A DNA stretch of 64,000 nucleotides from Rhizophagus irregularis (taxonomy: Eukaryota; Glomeromycota; Glomeromycetes; Glomerales; Glomeraceae): positions 992,001 to 1,056,000 of the forward strand of contig NC_089452.1 in NCBI RefSeq assembly GCF_026210795.1, in the 5' to 3' direction. The position numbers and the translations under genes were made by a program. The notes beneath the pieces were generated by a model. That model had not been told where the DNA came from and made no database searches. It saw nothing but the letters and a program-made list of their open reading frames with translations. The first letter of the stretch is position 1, and each line of letters begins with the position of its first letter. Shown piece by piece: positions 54,595 to 64,000 of the stretch.

Positions 54595-55480
54595 TTAATT
54601 GTCGAACTCCGGAGTTATTTTATATAATTTGTATGTTCTTCATATAAATAAATAAAGTGCTTCGTTTATCATATATATATATATATATACATATGGTCAT
54701 TGATCTTCAATATTTGATTTGTATTAACCTTCATAGAGGACGTCTAAACGTAAAATCACGTGACTTCGGAAAAACTATTTTTTCTAAATAAAACTTTTTG
54801 CCATATATTCACAACCTTTTAAACAATTTTACTAAGTTTTTTTTGGCCTGCTCCGCAAGTTTACTTAGAGCACAAAATGAGGTTTCAAATGCCCTTTTCG
54901 ATTTACTTGATTTTCATTTTTTGTCTATTCATTTTTGGATATGATCGGGAAAAATCTTAATAGTATTCAAAAATCTACTTTTTTTTTTTCTTTTAAAGCA
55001 GGTTAAGATATGCTTATTTTATGATTTTCAAGTTTATATTAATCTTAATTTATAAAAAAAATTAGTCCGCTTATATTATATCGAATCATGTGATTTGCCC
55101 GCTTTAGACGATCCCCCTTTTATATACAAAATGATCTCTGTCAAGATGTACAAAATATAATTTCGGGATTGCGTGAATCAGAAAAAAAAAATTTCGGGAT
55201 TGTGTCAATTAAAAAAAAAAATTCGGGATTATTTGCTTTATACGGCCAAATAGTTGATAATCAAAAGTCTCGGAAATTATTCTTTTTTACTAAATGTTAT
55301 GTAATTAACAATTTAAATAGACTTTTAAAGAAAATAAAGTAAAGAATGATTTAGTTAATAAGATATGAAGTGTCCGATCACTGAAAATATCCAATCATTG
55401 AGAATTATTTACAGTGTATTTTATCAAATCTATTGATATATATTATTTGAATTTCAATAAAGATGCGATCATAACTCCAA
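54595..55480. other. Intergenic, no gene seen
   Basis: A+T-rich; a (TA)n run at 54671-54688. TTTCGGGATTGYGTSAATYA is repeated at about 55158-55175, 55193-55210 and partly at 55222. No genes. Confidence 0.4.
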
Positions 55481-55486
55481 AAAACG

Positions 55487-55494
55487 TATAAAAG
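55487..55494 (+). promoter_or_regulatory. TATA box of the lipase gene
   Basis: TATAAAAG lies 84 bases before the lipase start codon, a reasonable distance for a TATA element with a short leader. No other core motif was identified. Confidence 0.45.
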
Positions 55495-55577
55495 AACGTG
55501 TTTTTTTCCCTGAAAGCATTTCATTCTTTTACACTAAAACATTACACTAAAACATTTCCTCTGTAAAGCAATAAGCA

Positions 55578-57017
55578 ATGAAGCAGCAAATTATTTCCTC
55601 AAGTTGCAAAGCAACTTCTACCAAATACACGCATAACTCCTTTTCACATCTTTTACAACACACATTATCCTTCAAGTTAATTACTTTAATCTCTTTAATC
55701 TTTTTATCAGTATTAATCGAAGCTTCTCCAGTACCTAATACTCTTGGTCCCATTACATCATTCCCTGTGTTACAGAGCTGCGCTAATTTCGCTGCTGCTG
55801 CTTATATTAATTCTCCTCTTCAAAATTGGAACTGTGGAGACATCTGTATGGCAAATGCGGGTACCCAATTGGTTAAAGAATTTAAAAACGAACGGCTTAA
55901 CACAAGGGGTATTTTATATTATTACTGTGCCACACATCGTTAATTTTTTACGTTTACTAACAAAATAATAAATATATAGGTTTCATAGCCACGCATCCAG
56001 AAAAAGAATTAATCATCGTATCATATAGAGGAACGCAACCAGGAAGTATCAGAAATTACATTACTGACTTTGTCATTTATCAAGATACTTATTCTCCTAA
56101 ACCTGATACCAAGGTACACCATGGATTTCTTAATGCTTGGGAACAAATTCAACCCCAAGTTACTGATGATCTTATAAAATTAATCCAAGAAAATCCCGAT
56201 TTCAGGATCGGATTTATGGGTCACAGTTTAGGTGGTGGTGAGTTCAATAAATTTAAAAAAAATCACATATTTAATTACAACTTTTTAACAGTCTTTTTTT
56301 TTTATCATAGCACTTGCTACATTCTCGGCATTAGATCTTATAGAAAAGAAACCAGATTTAGCTAATAATGAAAAATTGTTTCTTGCTACATTTGGTCAAC
56401 CAAGAATTGGTGATGAAAAGTTTGCTAAATATGTTGATGAAAACATAAGAGCAATAAGAACTATAGTTCGTGGTGATCCAGTTCCTCGTTTACCTACATC
56501 ATGGCCAATTCCATTTATTGGGTCCTACAAACATTTTGGTGAAGAATTATATATAAATAATCCTGATCAAGATCCATCTGCCTTTATTGAATGTAATGCT
56601 GAAGATCCAAATTGTTCTGAATCGGTACCTCTTCGACAGTTAAGCCTAAAATATCATTCGGGTCCCTATTATGGTGTTAATATGAGAGATGCTAATAAAG
56701 GTCCCAATGAAATTGACGAAAATTACGATTACTCAGCTGATCCTTATTTCAATTATGACCCAAATTTCAATTATGAGAGTTTTATGGGAGTTAATGGTGT
56801 TGATGGTACCAAGGGAGTTAACGGTACTGAGGAAGTTAAAGGTACTGAGAGAGTTAACGGTACTAAGGAAGTTAAAGGTACTGAGAGAGTTAACGGTACT
56901 AATGAAGTTAACGATACTAAAGAAGTTAAAGGTACTAAAGAAGTTAACGGTACTGGGGAAGTTTATGGTACTAAGGGAGTTAAAGGTACTAAGGGAGTTA
57001 ACGGTACTAAGTACTAA
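55578..57017 (+). CDS. Secreted class 3 lipase with repeat tail
   Basis: Exons 55578-55908, 55980-56237 and 56311-57017 (both introns phase 1) give 431 residues. Residues about 33-50 are hydrophobic (LITLISLIFLSVLIEASP), a signal peptide with an unusually long N-region. The lipase fold has VSYRGTQ, the nucleophile elbow GHSLGG with its Ser just before intron 2, the Asp in VRGDPVPRLP and a probable catalytic His in KYHSGPYYG, so the triad is present and the enzyme should hydrolyse acylglycerols outside the cell. The second intron falls right behind the elbow (GHSLGG, then ALATFSALDL). The last 70 residues are a hexapeptide repeat with many Asn-Gly-Thr sequons. TAA comes in a seven-base duplication of the repeat, which has shortened the tail. 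Confidence 0.88.
56790..57012 (+). repeat. 18-base repeat coding the lipase tail
   Basis: About twelve units of GGTACTAAGGGAGTTAAC-type sequence, encoding GTKGVN, GTEEVK, GTERVN and similar. Units ending in Asn followed by the next Gly-Thr create Asn-Gly-Thr glycosylation sequons; units ending in Lys do not, so the two kinds alternate in part of the array. At 57003-57015 a TACTAAG duplication shifts the frame and makes the stop; one more repeat-like unit follows in another frame. Confidence 0.8.
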
Positions 57018-57295
57018 GGGAGTTAATGGAGTTAACAGATGATAATAACTAAAGGTTATAGATAGATTAATTTTTTATTTTTAGACTTAAAGTAGATAAT
57101 AATGTAATTTAATTAATTTAATTAATTTGTTGACCTAAAACAGATAATAATATAATTTAATTGATTTAATTAATTTGTTTTATCGCCGTTTTCGAATTAC
57201 TTGAAACTGCATTTTGTCGTTCACGTGACTGCCTCGTTCACGTTTTTTATATTTATTTCAGCGACTTAGATTTTTTGTCCTCTATTTGTCACCTG

Positions 57296-57997
57296 TAGAG
57301 CTTCCGTTTGAAAATCAAATTGTATTTCGAATGTTTGAAAATATTTGAGATAAAATTTCGAATATGATTCGAATATCATATAATATTCGAATTAATTAAT
57401 CATATGATATTCGAATCTCACATGATATTCGAATTAATATATGATATTCGAATCTATTCGAATTTCATAATTTTATTACGAACTTTATTTTTTTTTAGTA
57501 AAATTACTGTATGTCTTTATTTCTTTATTTTATTTAATATTTATATTATTTCCTTTATGTTACAAATTAAAGTAATTACATGATATCAAGTAAATTGGAA
57601 TTTCTTTTTAAAAAGATTAATTTTTCTACTTTTTCTGGTTTTAAACTCTTCAATGTTGTTATTACAGTATATTCTGTTTCTTGACCTTCTTCCATAATAA
57701 ATTTATAATAATCAAAAGAAAAAATTAGTTAAATATCGTCTATCGAAGAATTTTTTTTATCAACTATTTATTCTGTACAGTGTACACAAATAGGCGTCAA
57801 ATCAATGAAATCATGTGGCAAATTTGAATAGATTCAAATCTTATAAAACATTTTACATGACATTCAAATATCAGATGATATTCGAATCTGATGACATATT
57901 TGAAGATTCGAATTTTAATATTTCAGTTTTAAATATAGATTTAACTATAATTTACAAACGAAATGTTCGAATGTCCTAATTTCAAACGGAAGCTCTA
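57296..57997. mobile_element. hAT element remnant, 8-base target duplication
   Basis: It is flanked by a perfect GTCACCTG duplication (57288-57295 and 57998-58005). The left end is TAGAGCTTCCGTTTGAAA and the reverse complement of the right end is TAGAGCTTCCGTTTGAAA as well. Inside both ends lie many copies of a subterminal motif CATATGATATTCGAAT, in both orientations (57360-57460 and 57860-57925), as expected of transposase binding sites. A C-terminal piece of a transposase-like frame lies at 57576-57695. At 702 bases the element is an internal deletion derivative. Confidence 0.9.
57576..57695 (-). pseudogene. C-terminal remnant of a hAT-type transposase
   Basis: An open frame of 39 codons on the minus strand, from a Met at 57695 to TAA at 57576-57578. 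It reads SLKPEKVEKLIFLKRN towards its end. The pattern of a charged helix followed by Glu-Lys-Leu-Ile-Phe-Leu-Lys is what I expect at the end of hAT transposases (dimerisation region tail). It lies inside an element with hAT-type ends, which supports the reading. No catalytic part is left. Confidence 0.6.
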
Positions 57998-58005
57998 GTC
58001 ACCTG

Positions 58006-59385
58006 CATAATATGTCACCTGTGTTACCATAAATATATAGCCGAGTGGTAATAAGATGATCCCTACAGACATCTCCATTATGGCATTTTTATATACCTTT
58101 ATGGCTTTATCTAATATTATAAATATATAAATATAGACATAGGTATAGGGTATAGGTAGAAGTATAGGTAGAGCCTAGGGGAAAGCCAAGATGAAACTGA
58201 CAAGATATGTAACAAAATAGAACATAAGGATTAGATAAGCTTAAACATGATATCAAAACTCAGGCTGGTAAACGCCTGATTTATATCTGATTCTTTCATA
58301 TTTAAAGCCAAAATGATGATCTGGTTAGTGTCAGTTTTTGGTGGTACAGGGACCACCATTTATTAAAATGTTTACCACATAATCCGCCTCAACTCTATCA
58401 AAATAAATAAATTTCATGCTTGGTTTCACTTTCTTTTCCGTATAGGAGAATTTTATAGCATTTTCAGCCTAAAAAATATTTCTTCTCATTTCTTTCAATT
58501 ACGTCATTTTACATGACTGATATATATCTTCTATAAAATATATTCCAAAAACTCAAAATACTGCGGTTAAATTCCAAACTTTGATGGTTTTCCTTAAAAT
58601 AAATAGAATTAAAAAAATTGAAAAAATCAAATGATCAGTAAATAATTTAACAAATGATCTGACTGATAGTTTTAAGGGATGAAAAATAGATGTAAATTTC
58701 CTTTTTAAAATAAAAAGGCAATTTTTTTTTACATAAAAAATTATTTTATTTGCATGTAAATACTAATATAAATTAAATCAATAAATAATGTAGTGCATTC
58801 TTCCTAAGGTTTGGATTAAAAAATTTTTTCTGGTAATATTTATTCCATACGTGAATAAAGTGATAGGACGACCTATATCTAAATTGCTTATTAATTATAA
58901 AAAAAAAACAGCTAAAATTAAATATCGAAAATATCGAAAATATCGAAGTTAAATGATTAACTTAAAACCTGTTGATATAATTTATAAATACATCTTAATA
59001 TATACAAATTATACATAATTTTTTTTGTATAAATCAATATTAAGTTGATCCTGTCGTAAAAGCAACTGCTAACATGACTAACCTATTCTATTCCGCTTAT
59101 TTCGAACCATTTACATTTTGTCTCAATATTTATTTATTTAGGCCGCAGGCGTGAAAATCAGGATATTCCACAGAACTTATTTATATCTTGATTCCGATCA
59201 TAAAACTATTTAACACCTTATACTTTTTTCTTTTTAAATAAGAATCATCCGTGAGAATATCAAGGATATACAAGGTATGTCAAATTTTCACTCTAAATGT
59301 CAATATTATCAATTCTTTTTTCTGATAAAATTTTTATTTTCACAAAATAAAAAAAAAAAATTTCAGACACAATGAAAGTGAATTC
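58006..59385. other. Intergenic, no gene seen
   Basis: A+T-rich. TATAGGTATAGGGTATAGG repeats at about 58139-58170. The sequence CACCTG before and after the hAT remnant suggests that the region 57270-58030 was earlier one of the GACAGGTG-type MITE ends (compare the right end of the MITE at 5605). Confidence 0.35.
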
Positions 59386-59387
59386 TA

Positions 59388-60075
59388 TTATTCAAAATCT
59401 TCAATAATACTTTTAATCACTCCTTTTACTTTATATTCTTCGGTTAAATTTACCCCTTTTATTCCGGAATGACTTATTTTTAACAATAAAGGATTCCTAT
59501 TTTTCCAACTAGAAAAAATGATTCTATATCTTACAATTAAATACCTTAGAATAAAATTTAAATTTAAATAACTAATTGGTGATGATTTGTCTAATACTTA
59601 AATAACTTACCCAACTAAATTCATAATCTTTGCACATGTTAATAATTAATCCATTTAAACATTGACAATTAATTAACAAATTTTCAAATTCTGGAATCAA
59701 TAAATTTCTATCTAATGACAATTTAAGATACCTAATATTTGGACAATTTTGATAAATTGCTTGAATAAGTATTTTATAATCAACGTAATATATGACATTA
59801 TCACAATGTATACTAATTCAGAAAGATTTCCTGTTGTGTTTTCAATTATTTACTATAGTAATCAATGGAATATAATTAATCTTTAAAATTTTAAAATAGT
59901 AACGACAAATTCTTTAAATTATTTGGATCATACCAATTTATGAAAATGGTTTCTGGATTTCTAAATATAATAAGTTCACAAAGCATGAAAGAAATCTTGT
60001 AGTAGGATCCCAACCAATTCTTAGATATTGGACAGTATCTACATGTTTAATTAATGATTTTTCAAGAGATTTGTT
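59388..60075 (-). pseudogene. F-box protein C-terminal relic
   Basis: On the minus strand it begins near 60075 with SLEKSLIKHVDTVQYLRIGW, which corresponds to LENSLMKHAHTIQYF of the F-box protein at 30927, and ends with SIIEDFE and TAA at 59388-59390. In between, recognisable pieces such as Cys-Pro-Asn-Ile-Arg-Tyr-Leu-Lys-Leu and Asn-Cys-Gln-Cys-Leu-Asn-Gly occur in changing frames. The F-box half is missing, cut off where TTCGATAAACCGGAT transposon-like sequence begins. Confidence 0.75.
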
Positions 60076-60335
60076 GATTCGATAAACCGGATCCCGTGAT
60101 CATTAACCAATAAAATTTAAGTAACGTGATGCGGTAAATCTTAATTTTTGCCAGAATTATAAAAATCTTAATTCCGGCTGAAGTTATGTATTACTTATAT
60201 ATTCAATTAAAAATATTTTATATTTATTTTCATGACATCTATTACTTAAAACTAAGATGAAAAAAATTGAATTATAGTGTATATTAGTTTTATTAGCATG
60301 AAAATTTTTTAAAAATTCAGTATAATAGATTTTCA

Positions 60336-60427
60336 ATATATTGAAATTGTTTCGTTATAACGGATATCCCGATAAACCGGATATTTTTAGTGGAACCGAT
60401 AGATCCGGTTTATCGAATTTCACTGTG
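60336..60427. mobile_element. pogo-like MITE, second copy
   Basis: The body TATAACGGATATCCCGATAA, TGGAACC and the end TATCGAATTTCACTGTG followed by TA match the MITE inside the gene at 51824. The left end is decayed (TATTGAAATTGTTTCG). A solo TTCGATAAACCGGATCC at about 60078-60094 may be another fragment. It lies directly before a kinase fragment whose frame it enters. Confidence 0.6.
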
Positions 60428-60429
60428 TA

Positions 60430-60790
60430 TATTGAATGGGTACCTTTCAAAAAATTTCAAAAAATTTCAAAAGTGGATTTGGTAAGATTTATTCAGCTGA
60501 ATGACCTGAAGGAAATATTAATTATTGGGATATTGAAAATCAAAAATGGTATAGATATGCATTGAAAAGTTTAAATAATTCTTCTGATATTAGTTCAGAA
60601 TTTTTAGATGAGGTAGTCTAAATTTACTTTACTTTAAATTTGATTTATTTGTTAACAAAATTATTCCATTTTTTTAATGAATAGGTTAAATCTTATCTCC
60701 GGATACACCTTTTTAATATTGTTAGATGTCTTGGAATAACTCAAAATCCAAACGGGGAATTTGGAACTATTCAGATTTCCACATAATTCC
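60430..60790 (+). pseudogene. Kinase N-lobe relic
   Basis: The frame reads YIEWVPFKKFQKIS, then GFGKIYSAE, a TGA where the family has Trp, PEGNINYWDIENQKWYRYALK and SLNNSSDISSEFLDE, followed by a donor-like GTAGTC. After an intron (acceptor AATGAATAG at about 60685) it continues VKSYLRIHLFNIVRCLGITQ and NPNGEFG before a stop. The Gly loop, the Lys of ALK and the helix-C Glu are visible; the catalytic lobe is missing. It is 5' of the Uma2-like fragment. Confidence 0.75.
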
Positions 60791-60857
60791 ACAATATTTA
60801 AGGTGGATTTCCATGTGTGCACCAAACATTTTTAATGCTAATTCTCTCTTTCATTAG

Positions 60858-61165
60858 ACTTAAACAAATTGAATCTCACCCGTACTTACACTCCAGAGGA
60901 ACTTGAACAAATTAACAAATATCTTAAAGTTCGTACTAATTTTGAAAATGGAAGGCTAATCTCTCTTCCTCAAACTCCAATTGCTCATGAGGCTGTTGTA
61001 CATGAGATTTCCAGACAACTTGGTAACTGGAATATTGATCCTGATGTTCTAAAAACATGCCAAGCTCAAATGACCTCTTGTTTAATTGTGAAAATTCTTA
61101 ATAAGATCGTCGTCAGCTATAAGAAACAAATTGTAATAACATTTGATCAAAAGAATGACTTTTAA
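60858..61165 (+). pseudogene. Uma2-like (DUF820) domain fragment
   Basis: After an acceptor-like TTTCATTAG the frame reads RTYTPEELEQINKYLKV, NFENGRLISLPQTPIAHEA and VVHEISRQLGNWN. The order Glu-Asn-Gly-Arg-Leu-Ile, Leu-Pro-x-Thr, His-Glu-x-Val-Val and a helix is that of the N-terminal part of the Uma2 (putative restriction endonuclease-like, PD-(D/E)XK-fold) family, which I recall as frequent in Rhizophagus. It loses the pattern after Ser-Cys-Leu-Ile-Val-Lys and stops at 61165, far short of the usual length near 180-200 residues, so the C-terminal catalytic residues are missing. There is no ATG start of its own. Confidence 0.6.
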
Positions 61166-61169
61166 AACA

Positions 61170-62300
61170 TTTCGATTAGTGACATCATGTACCATCTGAC
61201 ATAGTTTATTATATCTCAGAAACAAAAGTTTTAATTGATGGTAATATACTAAGCTAATAGGGAATGAAAATGATGAAATGTTAAATTGCATATCGCTAAC
61301 TAATTAATAAAATGAAACATAAATGATAATAATTGGAAATTATTAACGTATTTTTAATTCGTACTAAAAATTTATAAGGGCATATGATTTGATTGCTTAC
61401 TTTTGGGCAATTAGTGAATTCACATGTTGTGTTTGCTATTATAAGTTTTTTTTACCTATCTTGTTACCTATATATATATTGCTCGGGGTCCTGAAACACT
61501 CATCAACAGTTAACTGGAAAATCTTTTATCGGCAGGCTCTATAGATGATCCGGATATTATCCGGAAGTAGAAAATGATTATAGAAAATATATTAAAAAAA
61601 AAGTCTCTTTTTAAGGAGCAGTTGATTAATATTCACTCTCCATATGGTAAGAATAAATGAACTTGCAGTAATATGAATCTTATTTTCCAAAAACTACTCA
61701 TTTTATTAATGTAATTTAATTTTAATTAAGGTTACTAACGGAAAAAAGTTGAAATAAGTAAATGATATTTTATTAAAATATTGGTAGTGAAGTAAAGAAC
61801 AATTTTATAAAAATGCGTTAAACTTTTAAATTTTATAAAATTATTTACCTGAGTATACCATGATATTACTCGGTCATATATGGTAAAGTGTAAAACGAGT
61901 AATACTCGTTAAGGAATCGAATAACCCTTTTTTATTTAGGTATGATCAGGTTCATCCCTTGCAAATCAATAAGGATTAGCATCCCCATGCGAATAAAGAT
62001 TGCCAGTAATACCCGAATATTGATTTACTGAATTCTGGAGATCGCAGATCTAGTTTATTATACCCTTAATCAAACCATGACCGTCCAAAACCAAACCTTT
62101 TTTCATTGGACAGATCACATGACAAAAAATTTAATTTTGGCCAGAATTATGACTAATTTTGGCTAATATTTTAATTGTTACTAAAATCTTTAAATATTAT
62201 TTTTAATATTATTTGATTTTACATTAATTTTTATCATTTAATTTATTAAATATTTACTTTTTTTTAATATTCCAACATTATATTTATATTTTATTTTAGT
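61170..62300. other. Intergenic, no gene seen
   Basis: A+T-rich. GTAATACTCGTT and ACTCGGTCATATATGG motifs around 61865-61910 form no clear inverted repeat. No genes. Confidence 0.35.
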
Positions 62301-62334
62301 TTCATATTAGAACTTTTGAACAGTTTTAAACTAT

Positions 62335-62354
62335 GTCCAAAACTAGTTTTGGAC
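62335..62354. repeat. Perfect 20-base palindrome
   Basis: GTCCAAAACTAGTTTTGGAC is its own reverse complement. It is followed by further GTCCAAAA and TTGGACAAGTCC motifs up to 62390, and GTCCAAAACCAAACC occurs at about 62083. This is probably part of a decayed repeat. The open frame on the minus strand (62326-62619) runs through it. Confidence 0.75.
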
Positions 62355-62794
62355 AGTCCAAAATTGTAAACCAATTGGACAAGTCCAAAACCCAATACTT
62401 CCCTAATAAAGGCCGGCCAAAGACCAACCCTAGAGTATGATTCTCGTCAAAAAAGTTGAAAGAAGGTGGAAGGAAGATATTTTTATTATAATTTTTGTTA
62501 TTATCATTATCACTTACATTTTCATTGATAAAGTTTTTTTTTTTTAAGTAATGGTTACAGTAGTTGTTAATAATCAAACAATCAACCATGTCATTTGTTT
62601 GAGCATCTATGTGATCCAAATTTGCATCATTCTCCGTATTATATGGGATAAAACAGAACGTAAAATGGAGATCACATTTATTGCTAATTTTTGTTCACAT
62701 GAATGAGATCAGCCAAGTGATCTAATAAAAGGCTCTCCATTTCACCCACCGAAAAAATTCATAACTCTACTGAAAGAAAAAAGGCTTATTCGCC

Positions 62795-63250
62795 ATGAAG
62801 TCTTCCGTTTCTTTTACCATAATCGTCGCAATCATTTTTATCCAAGCCTTAACGCCGTTCACTGAAGGTAAATTTTGAATAGTCATGACAAAATAATTAA
62901 TAATCATCTGTTTTAATAACTTTCTATTGAAATAAGTGTATGCGGACCATACCGTATGGATACATAACAAGGTAACTGCTGGTACATGGACTAATGCTGC
63001 AACCGTCTTAGAAAATAAAAAAGGGGACTTTGATTGGCATGGTGATGCTGGTGCAATTGACATAGAGGGCGATTGGGCTCACAGAGGTTATAGCTTGAAT
63101 GTTCCTGATAATGTGAAATCATATTGGCTTGCTTTTAGAGTTGCTGCGTCTACTGAAGATGATAAATGGCGCGGCCCATTCAATAATGATGGGGATAAAT
63201 GTTGGCACTTTCATGGTACTATAGATTCTTGGAATGTATTCGAATGTTAA
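62795..63250 (+). CDS. Small secreted protein, two exons
   Basis: Exon 1 is 62795-62867 and exon 2 is 62937-63250, with a 69-base phase-1 intron (GTAAAT to AATAAG). The protein has 128 residues. MKSSVSFTIIVAIIFIQALT is a clear signal peptide; the mature part starts near VYADHTVWIHNK. It is rich in Trp, Asp and Gly (WTNAATVLENKKGDFDWHG, YWLAFRVAASTEDDKWRG) and has two Cys near the end (DKCWHFHG, VFEC) that can form a disulphide. This looks like a compact beta-rich secreted domain, possibly an apoplastic or symbiosis-related protein; no family was recognised. A TATA-like AATAAAAGG lies at about 62724. The two exons start the same way as in the broken secreted-protein gene at 50324 (short signal exon, phase-1 intron), but the sequences are not alike. 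Confidence 0.8.
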
Positions 63251-64000
63251 ACCAATTTTATCCACAGAGCAGCAAAAATGTTACACGATTTCTTTTTTTC
63301 AATAATTCATTTTTAACGGATCCTGATCATCAGAATTTTAAGTTCTACTAAGTTAATTTTATATATATACAATATATTGTAATCTTAACCTGTGTGACTA
63401 TTATCTATTTTACTATAGTTTTCGCTCTACTTTTAGCTTTCACAACTTTCTATAAACTATTTTCTTTCTATTACTTTTACTTTTAATGAAATTTTATTAA
63501 CCTATTAATATTAATTATATAACAACAAATCTATTTGCAATTGACATTAAATTAACAATGTCTCTCATAACATTAAACTATTTAAATTCTAAACTATATG
63601 TTTTCATTTATTTCTCGCAATACAAAACCTTTTATTAGGCTCGTGTTAATTATGGTTTTTTTTATGAAGAGATTTTCTCAGACATCCGTGCAGATGGAAT
63701 CAGCCTTGACGCATAAACGCAAGGCTGATGAAATCGATAATGGTCAGGATGTAAATTATGGCAAGTGCTTGACATAGTGTTCCAATCCGTTTACCGTTAA
63801 CCATTTTTTTTTTGTATTATACGAATAACCAAGATCCCATCGCTTCAACTGTGATATATGTGGTTATAGTATTCAGCTATTCTACAGATTAATCATATAA
63901 AAATAATTATTACATAATAATTATGATGGAATTATTTCGTGATCAGATAACACATTCAATAATATGATCAACTAATTCGAATAATTGCCATTTACGAAAT
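63251..64000. other. Intergenic, no gene seen
   Basis: A+T-rich sequence 3' of the secreted-protein gene. A G+C-richer island at about 63685-63760 contains GCAAGGCTGATG and TCAGCCTTGACGC, an inverted pair (AAGGCTGA and TCAGCCTT), so a small hairpin is possible. No gene. Confidence 0.35.

Noticed and set aside
55744-55968. Frame overlapping lipase exon 1
   Set aside because: Shadow in another frame of the lipase gene, which has splice sites and family motifs.
56689-57042. Frame overlapping the lipase tail
   Set aside because: Alternative reading of the 18-base repeat; every frame is open there.
62326-62619. 97-codon minus-strand frame
   Set aside because: It crosses the palindrome and repeat half-sites; no conserved protein pattern was seen.

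Overview
The window is A+T-rich eukaryotic DNA with short GT-AG introns of about 70-110 bases. It looks like nuclear sequence from an arbuscular mycorrhizal fungus of the Glomeromycotina (Rhizophagus-like). This rests on the gene families present, recognised from memory and not by a search: intron-containing kinases with a Cys-X2-Cys N-terminal motif, intronless F-box/leucine-rich-repeat proteins of about 500 residues, a class 3 lipase, small secreted proteins, a Uma2-like fragment, and a dense load of small non-autonomous transposons.

Layout. 0.4-2.4 kb: an array of exon-like modules on the minus strand. 3.1-6.8 kb: a kinase tail relic, a LINE-like 3' end, two minus-strand hypothetical genes, and a MITE abutting one of them. 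8.4-9.8 kb: F-box gene. 11.6-20.3 kb: three tandem kinase genes; the first has a nonsense codon, the second a one-base frameshift, the third is open apart from a slightly early stop. 22.7-24.2 kb: F-box gene. 25.5-28.3 kb: repeats, a second exon-like array split by a hAT MITE, and a broken gene of unknown function. 29.7-34.6 kb: one intact F-box gene among F-box debris, one relic split by an 833-base transposon. 35.3-36.4 kb: a long pyrimidine tract followed by three tandem triple-hairpin modules with compensatory changes. 39.9-42.0 kb: a fourth, frameshifted kinase whose tail is a string of phase-1 mini-exons. 42.5-45.5 kb: more elements. 45.6-49.9 kb: a roughly 4 kb foldback element nested in an older repeat and itself hosting a MITE. 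50.3-53.9 kb: a broken secreted-protein gene, a hypothetical gene that contains a pogo-like MITE in its reading frame, and kinase fragments. 55.5-57.0 kb: a secreted class 3 lipase with a hexapeptide-repeat tail. 57.3-58.0 kb: a hAT remnant. 59.4-61.2 kb: F-box, kinase and Uma2 relics. 62.8-63.3 kb: a two-exon small secreted protein.

There is no operon-like logic. The window is a birth-and-death neighbourhood: kinase and F-box copies arise by local duplication, decay by single-base lesions and transposon insertion, and occasionally absorb transposon sequence. Probable working genes are the F-box genes at 8363-9820, 22678-24198 and 30927-32381, the kinase at 18816-20273, the lipase, the secreted protein at 62795-63250, and, less surely, the hypothetical genes at 5023, 6423 and 51824. 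No tRNA, rRNA or CRISPR array was seen.
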